Shown piece by piece: positions 28,221-39,449 of a stretch of 48,706 bases of DNA. The translations under genes were made by a program, and so were the position numbers. Source of the stretch: Gammaproteobacteria bacterium. GTDB taxonomy: Bacteria > Pseudomonadota > Gammaproteobacteria > Xanthomonadales > Xanthomonadaceae. A model generated the notes under the pieces. That model saw nothing but the letters and a program-made list of their open reading frames with translations. It ran no database searches and was not told where the DNA came from. Numbering within the stretch: position 1 is the stretch's first letter; each line of letters starts with the position of its first letter. The stretch spans positions 1-48,706 of the forward strand of contig JANXRY010000026.1 in assembly GCA_025356635.1 (NCBI GenBank). The letters are read 5' to 3'.

Positions 28221-29657
28221 GTGAAAATCCACGACACCCTGCTGTTGTTCGGCGCAACCGGCGACCTGTCGCAGCGCTACCTGATTCCCTCGCTGATCCA
28301 TCTGCTCCGGGACCGGCTGTTACCGACCGGCTTCAGGTTGATCGCCATTGGCCGGCAGGACTATGGTCAGGAAGGCTTTCGCGCCTGGCTGCACAGCCAG
28401 TTGCCCGACGAGGCAAACCGCCATCGCGAGGCCTTCAACGATCTGCTGGCAGGCACGGAATACGTGGCGGTGGACTTGGGCGACCGCGCCAGCTTGGCAT
28501 CGCTACTGTCCAGGTATGCCGACCGCCCCTGCGTCCATTACCTGGCGATTCCACCGCATCTGTTTGTGCCCACCTGCGAAGGCTTGCAGGAAGCCGGACT
28601 GCTGGACGCGCCATCGCGACTGGTGCTGGAAAAACCGATCGGCCATGACCTGGCCTCTGCGCGCGCAATCAATGCCGCGCTGCGCAGCTTCCTGGACGAA
28701 ACGCGGATCTTCCGCATCGATCATTACCTGGGCAAGGCGCCGGTGCAGAACCTGTTGGCGCTGCGCTTCGGCAACACGCTGATGGAAGCGGTGTGGCACA
28801 ACCGCTGGATTGAATCGGTAGACATCCTGGTGGCCGAGACCGCCGGCGTGGATGGGCGCGAGGGCTATTACGCGCAATACGGCGCGTTGCGCGACATGGT
28901 CCAGAACCACATGCTGCAATTGCTGGCGTTGATCGCGATGGAGCCGCCGAATTCGCTCGATGCCAACAGCCTGCGCGATGAAAAACGCAAAGTGCTGCGC
29001 TCGCTGCGGCCGATGACCGCCGCCGACGTGGTCGTGGACAGCGTTCGTGGTCGCTACCAGGTCGGCGTGGTGGATGGCCGCGCGGTTGCCGGTTTCGACC
29101 ACGAAAGCGATTGCGAAACCTTCGTGGCCTTGCGCGCACGGATCGACAACTGGCGGTGGGCCGGCGTGCCGTTCCGGCTGGTTACCGGCAAGCGCCTGGC
29201 GCAGCGCACGACCGAAGTAGTGGTTTCATTCAAGCCGGTTTCGCACTGGATCTTCGATCGTCCACCGGGCGATGGTGCGGTGCCAAATCGCTTGGTGATG
29301 CAATTGCAGCCGGACGAAAACATCGGCCTGGGCCTGATGGGAAGCCTGGCGGCTCCCGAGTGGGGCGCCACCGAATTGCAGCCGCTATCGCTGGATTTAT
29401 CGATGGCGGCGACGCCGCAACGACGCATCGCCTACGAGCGGTTGCTGCTGGATGCGTTGCATGGCAATCAGGCTCTGTTCGTAACTGGCGATGAAGTCGA
29501 GGCAGCATGGTCGTGGATCGACAGCATCAGCGAATCCTGGCGTGCCGCTTCGCTGCCGACACAAACCTACCCATCCGGCTCCTGGGGGCCCGTGGATGCT
29601 GCAAACTTCCTGCCGGCTACGGTGCCGGATAAAATGCGCCCGGTGAGAAAACCATGA
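28221..29657 (+). CDS. zwf: Glucose-6-phosphate 1-dehydrogenase
   Basis: A 478-residue enzyme that oxidises glucose 6-phosphate to 6-phosphogluconolactone with NAD(P). The coenzyme loop is [18 protein letters not shown] near the N terminus, and the substrate/active-site motif [13 protein letters not shown] starts at R165. The lysine motif [10 protein letters not shown] and [17 protein letters not shown] are also conserved. I prefer GTG 28221 because the remembered Xanthomonas homologs begin only a few residues before [12 protein letters not shown], and because the operator at 28158-28171 then leaves room for a leader. ATG 28179 is the alternative (14 more residues, no ribosome-binding site). 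It overlaps glk by 4 nt and leads the zwf-glk-pgl-edd-eda operon. Confidence 0.95.
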   Translation: MKIHDTLLLFGATGDLSQRYLIPSLIHLLRDRLLPTGFRLIAIGRQDYGQEGFRAWLHSQLPDEANRHREAFNDLLAGTEYVAVDLGDRASLASLLSRYADRPCVHYLAIPPHLFVPTCEGLQEAGLLDAPSRLVLEKPIGHDLASARAINAALRSFLDETRIFRIDHYLGKAPVQNLLALRFGNTLMEAVWHNRWIESVDILVAETAGVDGREGYYAQYGALRDMVQNHMLQLLALIAMEPPNSLDANSLRDEKRKVLRSLRPMTAADVVVDSVRGRYQVGVVDGRAVAGFDHESDCETFVALRARIDNWRWAGVPFRLVTGKRLAQRTTEVVVSFKPVSHWIFDRPPGDGAVPNRLVMQLQPDENIGLGLMGSLAAPEWGATELQPLSLDLSMAATPQRRIAYERLLLDALHGNQALFVTGDEVEAAWSWIDSISESWRAASLPTQTYPSGSWGPVDAANFLPATVPDKMRPVRKP

Positions 29658-30637
29658 GCGATCACTACGTCCTGCTCGCCGATATCGGCGGCACCAACGC
29701 CCGCTTTGCCCTGGCCGACACGCAACTGCAGGCGCCGCTCCTTGTTGATAGCGTGCGTCAGTTTGCAGTCGCCGATTTCCCATCGTTGGCCGATGCAGCC
29801 CGACATTATCTCGATGGCGTCCCAGCCCAGGCGATTGCCGTTCGCGATGGCGTATTCGCCGTTGCCGGGCGCATCGATGGCGACGAAGCACGGATCACCA
29901 ACCATCCCTGGATCATTTCCTGCGCCGCAACCGAACTTGCGCTCGGGTTGGATAGCCTGCGCCTGGTCAACGACTTCGCCGCCCAGGCGATGGCAATCGG
30001 ATTGCTCGGCGACGACGATATGGTTGCGATTGGCAAGCCAACATGGATGCCGTCATTGGCAGCAACGCAAACCTATGCCGTGCTCGGCCCTGGCACCGGG
30101 CTCGGAGTCGGCGCATTGATCGTTCGCGATGGCCGCTACCATGCATTGGAGACCGAGGGCGGCCATGTCGCATTCGCTGCCAGCACTACGGAAGAGGCCG
30201 CAATTCTTGAGTGCCTGAGCCGCCACTACGGTCGAGTTTCCAACGAGCGCCTGGTTAGCGGCGGCGGCTTGGTCAACATCTACCGGGCGCTTTGCGAAAT
30301 CTCCGGTGAAGCGGCGCGCAATTTTCGCCCGCAAGACATCAGCGCTGGCGCAGCAAGCGGCGAGAGGCTCTGCGAACGCAGCTTGCAGATTTTCTGCGCG
30401 GTGTTCGGCGCTATCGCCGGCGATCTTGCCCTCACGTTCGGAGCCTGGGACGGCGTTTTCCTGACTGGCGGACTGGTGCCGAAATTGCTGACGGAGCTGC
30501 AACACTCCGCCTTTCGCTCACGTTTTGAAGCCAAGGGCCGCTTTGCCAATGCCATGGCTCGCGTGCCGACCCTGGCGGTTGTACATCCGCACGCCGGCTT
30601 GCTCGGCGCCGCCGCGTTCGCGCGCATGGCGACGTAG
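29654..30637 (+). CDS. glk: Glucokinase, bacterial Glk type
   Basis: A 327-residue kinase that phosphorylates intracellular glucose to glucose 6-phosphate. The ATP-binding loop LLADIGGTNARFALAD is at the N terminus. Other motifs are LRLVNDFAAQAMAI (with the catalytic Asp), VLGPGTGLGVGAL, and ETEGGHVAFA. The start ATG 29654 overlaps the zwf stop by 4 nt. Its presence with a cytoplasmic GH1 enzyme implies that sugar arrives as oligosaccharide or free glucose through the ABC transporter and not through a PTS. Confidence 0.95.
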   Translation: MSDHYVLLADIGGTNARFALADTQLQAPLLVDSVRQFAVADFPSLADAARHYLDGVPAQAIAVRDGVFAVAGRIDGDEARITNHPWIISCAATELALGLDSLRLVNDFAAQAMAIGLLGDDDMVAIGKPTWMPSLAATQTYAVLGPGTGLGVGALIVRDGRYHALETEGGHVAFAASTTEEAAILECLSRHYGRVSNERLVSGGGLVNIYRALCEISGEAARNFRPQDISAGAASGERLCERSLQIFCAVFGAIAGDLALTFGAWDGVFLTGGLVPKLLTELQHSAFRSRFEAKGRFANAMARVPTLAVVHPHAGLLGAAAFARMAT

Positions 30638-30656
30638 CCAACTCGCACACGGACGG

Positions 30657-31376
30657 ATGATGCACACGAATCCTGCCATCGCTTCGATGATCTTCAACGC
30701 ACACCCGGATGAGGAACACTGGTTGACCGCCGCTGTCGCCGATATCGCCAGCGCGCTGGCCAATGATTTGCTGTCCAACCAACGCGCGCGCCTGCTGGTT
30801 TCTGGCGGCAGTACGCCTGGACCGGTCTACCGGGCGTTGGCTGCGCAGCCGTTGGACTGGGCCCGGATCGACGTCGCATTGGTTGACGAACGTTGGCTGC
30901 CACCGGGCGATCCCGACAGCAATGCGCAGCTGATCGAATCGAACTTACTGATCAATCGCGCCACCTCTGCCCACTTCGAACCGTTGCTACAGCCTGGCCG
31001 CAACCTGGCTGACAGCGTATTCGCGGCCAATGCTTCGACGGGTCCGGCCAGTGTCCTGCTGCTGGGCATGGGCGCGGACGGACATATCGCGTCCTTGTTT
31101 CCAGGCATGCATGAATTGATGTCGGCGCTCGCCAGTTCGGCCGACTACGTGGCGGTGAATGCGCGCCTATGCCCCGGTGCTGGCCCATGGCCGCAGCGCA
31201 TCAGCCTGACGCCGGCGGGCATGGCCCGGGCGCTTACACGCATCCTGCTGATTCGTGGCGAACAAAAGCGCAAGATCGTGGAGCGCGCGCTGCACGACAT
31301 TGCTCCAGGCGAGCTGCCTGTGCACGTCGCCTTGACCTTGCCTGGCGCGCCGCTGCTTATCCACTGGTGTCCGTGA
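30657..31376 (+). CDS. pgl: 6-phosphogluconolactonase
   Basis: A 239-residue DevB-type lactonase that hydrolyses 6-phosphogluconolactone to 6-phosphogluconate. Motifs seen are [16 protein letters not shown] (phosphate-binding), [34 protein letters not shown] and RISLTPAGM. It starts at ATG 30657 (with ATG 30660 next to it), 19 nt after glk and preceded by GGACGG. Its TGA shares one base with the edd ATG (TGATG). It lies in pathway order between glk and edd. Confidence 0.94.
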   Translation: MMHTNPAIASMIFNAHPDEEHWLTAAVADIASALANDLLSNQRARLLVSGGSTPGPVYRALAAQPLDWARIDVALVDERWLPPGDPDSNAQLIESNLLINRATSAHFEPLLQPGRNLADSVFAANASTGPASVLLLGMGADGHIASLFPGMHELMSALASSADYVAVNARLCPGAGPWPQRISLTPAGMARALTRILLIRGEQKRKIVERALHDIAPGELPVHVALTLPGAPLLIHWCP

Positions 31377-33205
31377 TGAATATTGCTTTGCAATCCCGCC
31401 TGATCACCGTTACCGAACGACTTCGCGAGCGCAGCCGGCGCACGCGCGAGGCCTACCTGCGCGGCATCGCAACGGGGCAGCGCGAGGGCCCATTGCGCCA
31501 CCGGTTGAGCTGCGGCAACCTCGCCCATGCCTTCGCTGCCTCGGGTGACGACAAGCCGCGACTCAAAGGCGGCATCAGCGCGAACCTCGGCATCGTCAGC
31601 GCCTACAACGACATGCTCTCCGCGCACCAGCCATTCGAAAACTACCCGGCATTGATCCGCGCTGCCGCGCGTGCGCACGGTGCGACGGCGCAAGTGGCCG
31701 GTGGCGTGCCGGCGATGTGCGACGGCGTTACTCAGGGTCGCGCCGGCATGGAGTTGTCGCTGTTCTCGCGCGACGTTATCGCGCAGGCAACGGCAATCGC
31801 ATTGAGCCACGACATGTTCGACGCAGCACTCTGCCTGGGCGTCTGCGACAAAATCGTGCCTGGCTTGCTGATCGGCGCGCTCGTCTTCGGCCATTTGCCG
31901 GTGGTATTCGCACCGGCCGGACCGATGACGCCGGGGCTATCAAATCGCGAAAAAGCCGCCGTGCGCGAACACTTTGCGGCCGGCCTGGCCACGCGCGAGG
32001 AATTGCTCGAAGCCGAATCCGCCTCTTATCACGGCCCGGGTACCTGCACGTTCTACGGCACCGCCAATTCCAATCAAGTACTGCTCGAAGCGATGGGCCT
32101 GCAATTGCCGGGGGCGTCGTTCGTCAATCCGGGCACGCCGTTGCGCGCCGCACTCACCGAAGCGGCCACGATACGCGCCCTGGACATCACCGCGCTCGGC
32201 GACGACTACCGACCGATCGGCAAGCTGGTGGACGAGCGCGCCATCGTCAACGCGGTCGTCGCCTTGATCGCTACTGGCGGCTCGACCAATCACACCATTC
32301 ATTGGCTCGCGGTGGCACGCGCGGCCGGCATCGTCTTGACTTGGAACGACATCGACGAGCTCGCGCAGGGCGTGCCGCTGCTGGCGCGAATTTATCCCAA
32401 TGGCGCCGCCGACGTGAACCGTTTCGCCGCTGCCGGCGGAACTGCTTTCGTGTTCCGAGAATTGCTGGCTGCCGGCTGGCTGCATGCGGATTTGCCGACC
32501 ATCGTCCGTGATGGAATGCACGCGTACACCACCGAACCGCGACTGCACGACGGCATGCTCAGCCAGGTGCCGGGCATTGAAACAAGCGCCGATCCGGACG
32601 TCGTGCGGCCAGTGGCGAATCCATTCGAAGCCAGCGGCGGATTGCGCATGCTCAACGGCAATCTCGGCCGCGCCATCATCAAGCTCTCGGCAATTCCGGC
32701 CGAGCAACGATGCATCGAAGCGCCCGCCGTCGTCGTCGACAATCCGCAGGCGCTGAACAAATTGCATGCGGCCGGCGTGCTGCCGAGGGATTTCGTCGCT
32801 GTGGTCCGCTTCCAGGGCCCACGCGCCAATGGCATGCCGGAAATGCACAGCCTGACGCCGTTGTTGGGCATGTTGCAAAATCAAGGTCGGCGCGTGGCGC
32901 TGGTTACCGATGGCCGCCTATCCGGCGCTTCGGGCAAAATTCTGTCGGCGATTCACGTGACGCCCGAAGCGGCCATGGGCGGCGCGCTGGCCAAATTACG
33001 CGAAGGCGACATCATTCGTCTTGACGGCGATGCCGGCATACTCGAAGTTCTGGTCGCCGCCGATGAATGGCAGGCGCGTAGCCTAGATTCCGATAGCACG
33101 CCGCCAAGCCATGACCTTGGTCGCAATCTGTTCGCCGGCAATCGCTTGGTCGTTACACCGGCGGATCAGGGCGCGCTGTCTATTTCCTGTGGAACACTTG
33201 AATGA
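31376..33205 (+). CDS. edd: 6-phosphogluconate dehydratase
   Basis: A 609-residue [4Fe-4S] dehydratase of the IlvD/Edd family that makes 2-keto-3-deoxy-6-phosphogluconate (KDPG). Cluster cysteines lie in [19 protein letters not shown] and [12 protein letters not shown]. Other conserved stretches are [34 protein letters not shown] and [22 protein letters not shown] 31376 shares a base with the pgl stop. The length matches E. coli Edd (603). It overlaps eda by 4 nt. Confidence 0.97.
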   Translation: MNIALQSRLITVTERLRERSRRTREAYLRGIATGQREGPLRHRLSCGNLAHAFAASGDDKPRLKGGISANLGIVSAYNDMLSAHQPFENYPALIRAAARAHGATAQVAGGVPAMCDGVTQGRAGMELSLFSRDVIAQATAIALSHDMFDAALCLGVCDKIVPGLLIGALVFGHLPVVFAPAGPMTPGLSNREKAAVREHFAAGLATREELLEAESASYHGPGTCTFYGTANSNQVLLEAMGLQLPGASFVNPGTPLRAALTEAATIRALDITALGDDYRPIGKLVDERAIVNAVVALIATGGSTNHTIHWLAVARAAGIVLTWNDIDELAQGVPLLARIYPNGAADVNRFAAAGGTAFVFRELLAAGWLHADLPTIVRDGMHAYTTEPRLHDGMLSQVPGIETSADPDVVRPVANPFEASGGLRMLNGNLGRAIIKLSAIPAEQRCIEAPAVVVDNPQALNKLHAAGVLPRDFVAVVRFQGPRANGMPEMHSLTPLLGMLQNQGRRVALVTDGRLSGASGKILSAIHVTPEAAMGGALAKLREGDIIRLDGDAGILEVLVAADEWQARSLDSDSTPPSHDLGRNLFAGNRLVVTPADQGALSISCGTLE

Positions 33206-33885
33206 ATTCCGACACAAGCTCGCCACTTTACCAACGCCAGCAACGCGCATTGTGGCTGCTGCGCGCCGCCGGCATCCTGCCGATCGTCACCGTTGACAGC
33301 ATCGCCCAGGCACGCGCCATGGCGGAGGCATTGCTGCGTGGCGGTTTGCGCAGCATCGAATTGACGCTGCGCACGCCGATCGCCCTTGCGGCGATGGCTG
33401 CGCTCAAGCGCGAATTTCCCGAACTCATCGTCGGTGCCGGTACCGTGTTGACCCGCGACCAGATCGCTGCGGCCGAACAAGCGGGCGTGGATTTCCTGGT
33501 CACGCCCGGCGTATCAGCCGGCATGCTGTTGCCGCTGGCCGAATGCCCGCTGCCGGTGGTGCCCGGCGCCGCGACACCGAGCGAATTGCTCAGTTTGATC
33601 GAGCATGGATTTTGCATCGCGAAGTTGTTCCCCGCCGCTGCGATCGGTGGCATCGCCATGCTCAAGGCACTGCATGGGCCACTGCCGGCATTGATGCTCT
33701 GCCCGACGGGCGGCATCAACGAAACCGACGCCGCCGGCTACCTGGCGCAGCCCAATGTCGCCTGCATCGGCGGTTCCTGGATGGTGCCGCGTGCCTGGCT
33801 GCAAGCGGGCGAGTGGGAGAAAGTCAGCGCCAGCGCTGCGCGAGCACGGGCAATGATCGACGCTGCACGAGCGCTTGCTTCATGA
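33202..33885 (+). CDS. eda: 2-keto-3-deoxy-6-phosphogluconate (KDPG) aldolase
   Basis: A 227-residue class I aldolase that splits KDPG into pyruvate and glyceraldehyde 3-phosphate, completing the Entner-Doudoroff route. The Schiff-base lysine is in [28 protein letters not shown] carries the catalytic glutamate, and [11 protein letters not shown] the phosphate-binding loop. ATG 33202 overlaps edd by 4 nt. Its last 6 nt overlap the convergent rodA stop, and no terminator is visible between them. It is the last gene of the sugar island on this side. Confidence 0.96.
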   Translation: MNSDTSSPLYQRQQRALWLLRAAGILPIVTVDSIAQARAMAEALLRGGLRSIELTLRTPIALAAMAALKREFPELIVGAGTVLTRDQIAAAEQAGVDFLVTPGVSAGMLLPLAECPLPVVPGAATPSELLSLIEHGFCIAKLFPAAAIGGIAMLKALHGPLPALMLCPTGGINETDAAGYLAQPNVACIGGSWMVPRAWLQAGEWEKVSASAARARAMIDAARALAS

Positions 33886-34977
33886 CATGAACTTGCGGTG
33901 CGCGTGTACCGACATGATCATGCCGAAACCAGCGAGCAACGAGACTGCCGAGGTGCCACCATAACTTAGGAGCGGCATGGGCACACCGACCACTGGCAAC
34001 AAGCCGGCAACCATGCCACCGTTGACCAGCACGTAGACCGAAAACGTCATCGCCAGCGAACCAGCGAGCAGCCGCGAATAGCCATCGCGTGAATTGGCCG
34101 CGATCCACAGGCTGCGGCCCACGATGAACAGGTACAGCGCGAACATCACGCTCACACCCAACCAGCCCCACTCCTCGGACAACACCGAAAACGCGAAATC
34201 GGTGGTGTGCTCGGGGAGGAAGTCCAGGTGCGCCTGGCTGCCCTGCCCCCAACCTTTGCCCAACCAGCCACCGGAGCCGATCGCGATCTTGGACTGGATG
34301 ATGTTCCAACCCGTGCCAAGCGGATCGGTTTCCGGATTGAGGAAAGTCAGGATGCGATCTTTCTGATAGGGCATCAGAAAATGCCAAGCCACGGGCAATG
34401 AACCAATGCCGAGTCCTGCGAATATGCCGATCCGCCACCAGGCAATACCGGCGAGGAACAAGGTGAACACGCCCGAGGCTGCCACCGGCATCGCCGTGCC
34501 AAGATCGGGCTGCAGGATGATCAGCGCCACCGGCACGCCAGTGATGACGGCGCAGACGGCCAGCGTCCACCAGCTCGGCGGCAACACCACGCGGTGCAGG
34601 TACCAGGCACACATCATCGGCACGCTGAGCTTGAGCAATTCGCCCGGCTGCAGGTAGAACAAGCCAAGGTTGATCCACAGCCGCGCGCTGCGTCCGGAGC
34701 CCAGCACGAAAACCAACGGCAACAATGCCAAGGTCAAACCGAAGACCAGAGGCGTCCACAGGCGCAGGCGCGCGGGCGTGACATGGCTGAGCAACAACAT
34801 CACTCCAAGTCCGACAGCGAAGCGCACGCTTTGCGCAAACAAAGCATGGCCACTGGCGCCACCGGCGCTGGACTGCACGACCAGGCTCATTGCCATCACC
34901 GCGATCAGTGCGGCCAACAGAAGCCAATCGATCTTGTCGATCCAGTCCAGTATTTTTTCCCGCAGCCAGCCAATCAT
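33880..34977 (-). CDS. rodA: Rod shape-determining protein RodA (SEDS glycan polymerase)
   Basis: A 365-residue SEDS membrane protein with about ten transmembrane segments. RodA polymerises lipid II into glycan strands during cell elongation, working with PBP2. Family marks are NLGLFYLQPGELLKLSVPM, IILQPDLGTAMPV, KIAIGSGGWLGKGWGQGSQ, LPEHTTDFAFSVLSEEWG and the C-terminal VGVPMPLLSYGGTSAVS. It overlaps mrdA by 4 nt (ATGA) and is the last gene of the mre-mrd operon. In Pseudomonas the next gene would be mltB. Here mltB lies 20 kb away. Confidence 0.97.
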   Translation of the reverse strand: MIGWLREKILDWIDKIDWLLLAALIAVMAMSLVVQSSAGGASGHALFAQSVRFAVGLGVMLLLSHVTPARLRLWTPLVFGLTLALLPLVFVLGSGRSARLWINLGLFYLQPGELLKLSVPMMCAWYLHRVVLPPSWWTLAVCAVITGVPVALIILQPDLGTAMPVAASGVFTLFLAGIAWWRIGIFAGLGIGSLPVAWHFLMPYQKDRILTFLNPETDPLGTGWNIIQSKIAIGSGGWLGKGWGQGSQAHLDFLPEHTTDFAFSVLSEEWGWLGVSVMFALYLFIVGRSLWIAANSRDGYSRLLAGSLAMTFSVYVLVNGGMVAGLLPVVGVPMPLLSYGGTSAVSLLAGFGMIMSVHAHRKFMS

Positions 34978-36860
34978 GGAGTCTTCTCCGGCGTCTTCTC
35001 CGGCAACGTTGCCGACGATGCCTTGGGCAGCAACCAGGCATCCATGATCTTGCGGGCAATCGGCGCTGCAGACGAAGCACCAAAGCCGCCGTGCTCAACC
35101 AGCACCGCTACCGCGATGCGCGGATCATCGGCCGGCGCATAGCCGACGAACAGGGCCTGATGGCGCAAGTTCAACGGCAGGCTGCGCGGATCAATGCTTA
35201 TGTTGCCCTTGCGGCTGACCGTCTGCGCGGTACCGGTTTTCCCGGCAATCACGTAGGTCGCCGTGGCGCCCATGGCACGAGCGGTGCCTCGTGTCACCAC
35301 GGCCTTCATGCCATCACGAATCACTTCCAGATGCTCGGCGCTCGCACCCAGCGACTCGCCTGGCGGCAGGGCGACGGGTCGCCAGGCAGCATCGAACGAA
35401 GTGCGCGTGGCCCGGGCCAGATGCAGGCGATGCCGCACGCCACCTGCGGCAAGACTCGCCACCGCCTGGGCCAGCTGCAGTTCGGTGACCTTCCAATAGC
35501 CTTGGCCAATGCCCGAGTTGACCGTTTCACCCAGATACCAGGGCTGGCGATAACGCGCGAATTTCCATTCCGGCGATGGCAGGATCCCCGCCGTTTCTCC
35601 GGCGAGGTCAACGCCGGTCGGACGCCCGAAACCGTAGCGAGCCATGTAGTGGTCGAAGCGCTGGATACCGAGATCCAGTGCGAGTTGATAGAAATACGTG
35701 TTGACCGACAACGCGATCGCATCGCGCATGTCGACCCAGCCCACACCACCGGCTTCGGCATCGCGAAAACCGCGGGCGACGCCGGGGATGTGGAACTCGC
35801 CCGTGGACAGAATGCGATCTTCCGGCCTGCGCACGCCGGATTCGAGACCGGCCAAGGCGATGAACGGCTTGACGGTAGAGCCTGGCGGCGAACCACCATG
35901 CAGGTTGCGGTCGAACAACGGGCGCGAGACATCGTCGGTCAATCGCGCATAGTCGGCGTGGGAAATGCCATTGACGAACAGGTTCGGATCGAACAGCGGC
36001 AGGCTGACCATCGCGAGGATTTCTCCCGTGCGCGGGTCCACCGCGACTGCGGCGCCATCATATTCGCCGAATGCCGTCACTGCCGCTTGTTGCAGGTCGG
36101 CATCGATGCTCAGCTGCATGTCGACACCGGGCTGCGAAGGTTGGCGATCAACCACGCGCAAGACCCGGCCCTCGACATTCTGCTCGACGTTCTCGTAACC
36201 GATTTCGCCACGCAGGCCCTGCTCGTACTGGCGCTCCAGGCCGGACTTGCCAATGTGGGTGAGCGCGTTGAAACGACTGTCGCCGAGCGCCGCCAGGTCA
36301 TGGGCATCGAGCCGGCCAACATAGCCGACGACATGCGCGAACAACTCGCCATAGGGATAGCGTCGGGTCAGGTAGGGCACCACATCCACGCCGGGAAAGC
36401 GGTAGCGATTGACCGCAAGCCGCGCGCGCTCTTCCTCGCTGAGGCGCAACTTCAGCACCACCGGCCGGAAGCCCCGACTGGCCCTGCGTGCCAACTCGAA
36501 TTGCTGCAGGTCGTCTGGACTCAGTTCGACCAGATCGCCCAGCCCCGCCAAGGTCGCCTTCAGGTTGCCCGATTGTTCGGGCACGATTTCGAGGCGATAG
36601 GCGGGGATGTTGTCGGCTAGCAACTTGCCGTTGCGGTCGAAGATCAGGCCGCGTGCCGGCACGATCGGCTTCGGCTTGATGCGGTTGGCTTCAGAGCGCG
36701 TCTGGTAAAGGTCGTGCTGGATCACCTGCAGCTTGAAGTAGCCCGCTGCAAGCGAAAGCAACAGGATGCCGATGCCGGCGAATCCAATGGCAGCGCGGCG
36801 CTGGAACTGGTCCGCTTCCGCCGCCAGGTTCTTCATTACATGGCGGCGGCCCTTGCGCAT
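34974..36860 (-). CDS. mrdA: Penicillin-binding protein 2 (transpeptidase of the elongasome)
   Basis: A 628-residue class B PBP that crosslinks peptidoglycan in the elongation complex. It has one N-terminal transmembrane helix (about residues 24-45), a dimerisation/pedestal domain (LIFDRNGKLLADN), and the transpeptidase domain with S328-TVK331 (in GGSPPGSTVKPF), S385-VN387 and KTGTAQ near residue 540. It ends with a small in-frame duplication (PEKTPEKTP). Start ATG 36860 is 3 nt after the mreD stop; ATG 36836 is also possible. Its stop overlaps rodA. Confidence 0.97.
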   Translation of the reverse strand: MRKGRRHVMKNLAAEADQFQRRAAIGFAGIGILLLSLAAGYFKLQVIQHDLYQTRSEANRIKPKPIVPARGLIFDRNGKLLADNIPAYRLEIVPEQSGNLKATLAGLGDLVELSPDDLQQFELARRASRGFRPVVLKLRLSEEERARLAVNRYRFPGVDVVPYLTRRYPYGELFAHVVGYVGRLDAHDLAALGDSRFNALTHIGKSGLERQYEQGLRGEIGYENVEQNVEGRVLRVVDRQPSQPGVDMQLSIDADLQQAAVTAFGEYDGAAVAVDPRTGEILAMVSLPLFDPNLFVNGISHADYARLTDDVSRPLFDRNLHGGSPPGSTVKPFIALAGLESGVRRPEDRILSTGEFHIPGVARGFRDAEAGGVGWVDMRDAIALSVNTYFYQLALDLGIQRFDHYMARYGFGRPTGVDLAGETAGILPSPEWKFARYRQPWYLGETVNSGIGQGYWKVTELQLAQAVASLAAGGVRHRLHLARATRTSFDAAWRPVALPPGESLGASAEHLEVIRDGMKAVVTRGTARAMGATATYVIAGKTGTAQTVSRKGNISIDPRSLPLNLRHQALFVGYAPADDPRIAVAVLVEHGGFGASSAAPIARKIMDAWLLPKASSATLPEKTPEKTP

Positions 36861-36863
36861 GGC

Positions 36864-37346
36864 TCAGCGCTCGCGGGCGCGCAGGCGCGCCATGTCCAGC
36901 AGCACGTACAGCCATGGCCAGAGCAACATCGCCAGCACCGGCGACAGCAAGCTGAGCCAGGGCAGCGGCGCGGCACCGCTCAGCCAATGGATGATGACCA
37001 CGAGCACCTGATCGTTGCCGAGCAGCAAGCCAATGGCCAGGGCCTGTTGCCACAACGGGAAAAAACGCAGGCGAGCACGAAAGCGCTGCACCAGGAATAC
37101 CAGCACCACCAATCGAAAGGCATGTTCGCCAAGCAACGTGGCAGTGACCAGGTCAGCGAGCAGGCCGACGATGAAGGCGCTGCCAATCCCGATCTTGTTC
37201 GGCACTTCCATCGACCAGTACGCCATCAGCATGGCCAACAGGAATGGCCGCATGGCAGTCACGGCTGCCGGCAACGGCAGGATTGTGAACAGCAACCCGA
37301 GGGCGAAGCTGCCGTAGACCAGCCAACTGGTCGGAGCGCGGATCAT
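36864..37346 (-). CDS. mreD: Rod shape-determining protein MreD
   Basis: A 160-residue inner-membrane protein with five to six hydrophobic segments and the MreD-typical GIGSAFIVGLLADLVTATLLGEHAFR. It links MreB filaments and MreC to the PBP2/RodA synthase. The start ATG 37346 overlaps mreC by 4 nt. The size matches the family (about 160). Confidence 0.95.
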   Translation of the reverse strand: MIRAPTSWLVYGSFALGLLFTILPLPAAVTAMRPFLLAMLMAYWSMEVPNKIGIGSAFIVGLLADLVTATLLGEHAFRLVVLVFLVQRFRARLRFFPLWQQALAIGLLLGNDQVLVVIIHWLSGAAPLPWLSLLSPVLAMLLWPWLYVLLDMARLRARER

Positions 37347-38233
37347 GGCTTGGCTCCGGCCTTGGCGGCAGGCGGGCCGACATCCATCGCTTCCGGCAAA
37401 TTGTGCACCAGCAGGACCTCGCTGCCACGGTCCAGGTGCGCGGCTGGCGCCGCGTCAGCGACTACGAACAAACGCATCTTGTCCGGCTGCAAACGGGTTA
37501 TGACGCCTACCGGAAAGCCGGCCGGAAAACGGCCACCGATGCCCGAGGTCAGCAGTTGGTCACCGACGCGCAAGTCGGCGCTCTGCGGGATGTTCGGCAG
37601 CAGCAGGCGATTGCCTTCGCCGGTGCCATACGCGATGGCGCGCAAGCCGGAACGGGCAACCTGCACCGGCACCGCATGGTCGGGATCGGTCACCAGCAAG
37701 GCAGTTGCGCGATGCTTGCCCACTTCGATGACCTGGCCGAGCACGCCACCGGAATCGATCAGTACCTGCCCGGCCAGCACGCCGTCTTCGCTGCCGGCAT
37801 TGAGTACCCAGCGCTGGCGATAGGGATCCAGATCGACGTCGAGTATCTCAACCAGGCGCACGTCCAGACGATACCCACGCAGGCCGCCCAGCAAACCACG
37901 CAGGCGGGTATTTTCATCAGCCACCGCATTGAGGCGGTGGATGCGCGCCGCAGATACTTCCAGTTCATGGCGAAGCTGGCGATTGTCATCGATCAGGCTG
38001 CCGTGCAAGCTGATGTTTTCATGCAGTGCCCGCGTCGTCCGGGCTGGCAAGCCTGCCAGCCACCACATCGGCTCGATAATCACTGCGAACCGCGCGCGCA
38101 CTCCAGCGCCGATGCCATCGCGCTGGTCGAAGCCGATCAAGGTCGCAGACAAGGCAAGGTAGAACAGCAACGGCAACGCTGCCAGCGCACTCTCACCAGG
38201 GCGATGTCCGACGCGGCCACCGTAGGAGGCCAT
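37343..38233 (-). CDS. mreC: Rod shape-determining protein MreC
   Basis: A 296-residue periplasmic scaffold with one N-terminal membrane helix (ALPLLFYLALSATLIGF). It has a coiled coil at about residues 70-115 (ENISLHGSLIDDNRQLRHEL, NAVADENTRLRGLLG) and a beta-rich C-terminal domain (GVLGQVIEVGKHRATALLV, LLTSGIGGRFPAGFPVGVI). MreC activates PBP2-RodA. The start is 3 nt after the mreB stop. Confidence 0.96.
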   Translation of the reverse strand: MASYGGRVGHRPGESALAALPLLFYLALSATLIGFDQRDGIGAGVRARFAVIIEPMWWLAGLPARTTRALHENISLHGSLIDDNRQLRHELEVSAARIHRLNAVADENTRLRGLLGGLRGYRLDVRLVEILDVDLDPYRQRWVLNAGSEDGVLAGQVLIDSGGVLGQVIEVGKHRATALLVTDPDHAVPVQVARSGLRAIAYGTGEGNRLLLPNIPQSADLRVGDQLLTSGIGGRFPAGFPVGVITRLQPDKMRLFVVADAAPAAHLDRGSEVLLVHNLPEAMDVGPPAAKAGAKP

Positions 38234-38236
38234 GGT

Positions 38237-39301
<1,065 letters not shown>

Positions 39302-39449
39302 TTAATTAGCCTGCTAGGTTACCAATCGCCCCTTGTGCGAGCAAGGTAAATAAGGGTCCGCGCGGCGTGTCCGGGGCAGTAATTTCGTGACGTTGGGTTA
39401 CCATTCCAGCATCGGCCAATCGGCCGGCTAGTCATCCCCGGACGTCACC

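Noticed and set aside
34890-36620. A 576-codon plus-strand open frame over mrdA
   Set aside because: Antisense to PBP2, no recognisable motif, composition rich in Arg/Gln as expected for a shadow frame.
36840-37000. Possible fusion between mreD and mrdA
   Set aside because: The mreD stop and the mrdA start are both clear and 3 nt apart; this is ordinary operon packing.
39317-39403. GGTTACCA found twice (39317-39324 and 39396-39403) in the mreB/kinase gap
   Set aside because: An 8-bp palindrome found twice within 80 nt of AT-richer promoter DNA may be a regulator site, but no partner or third copy supports it.
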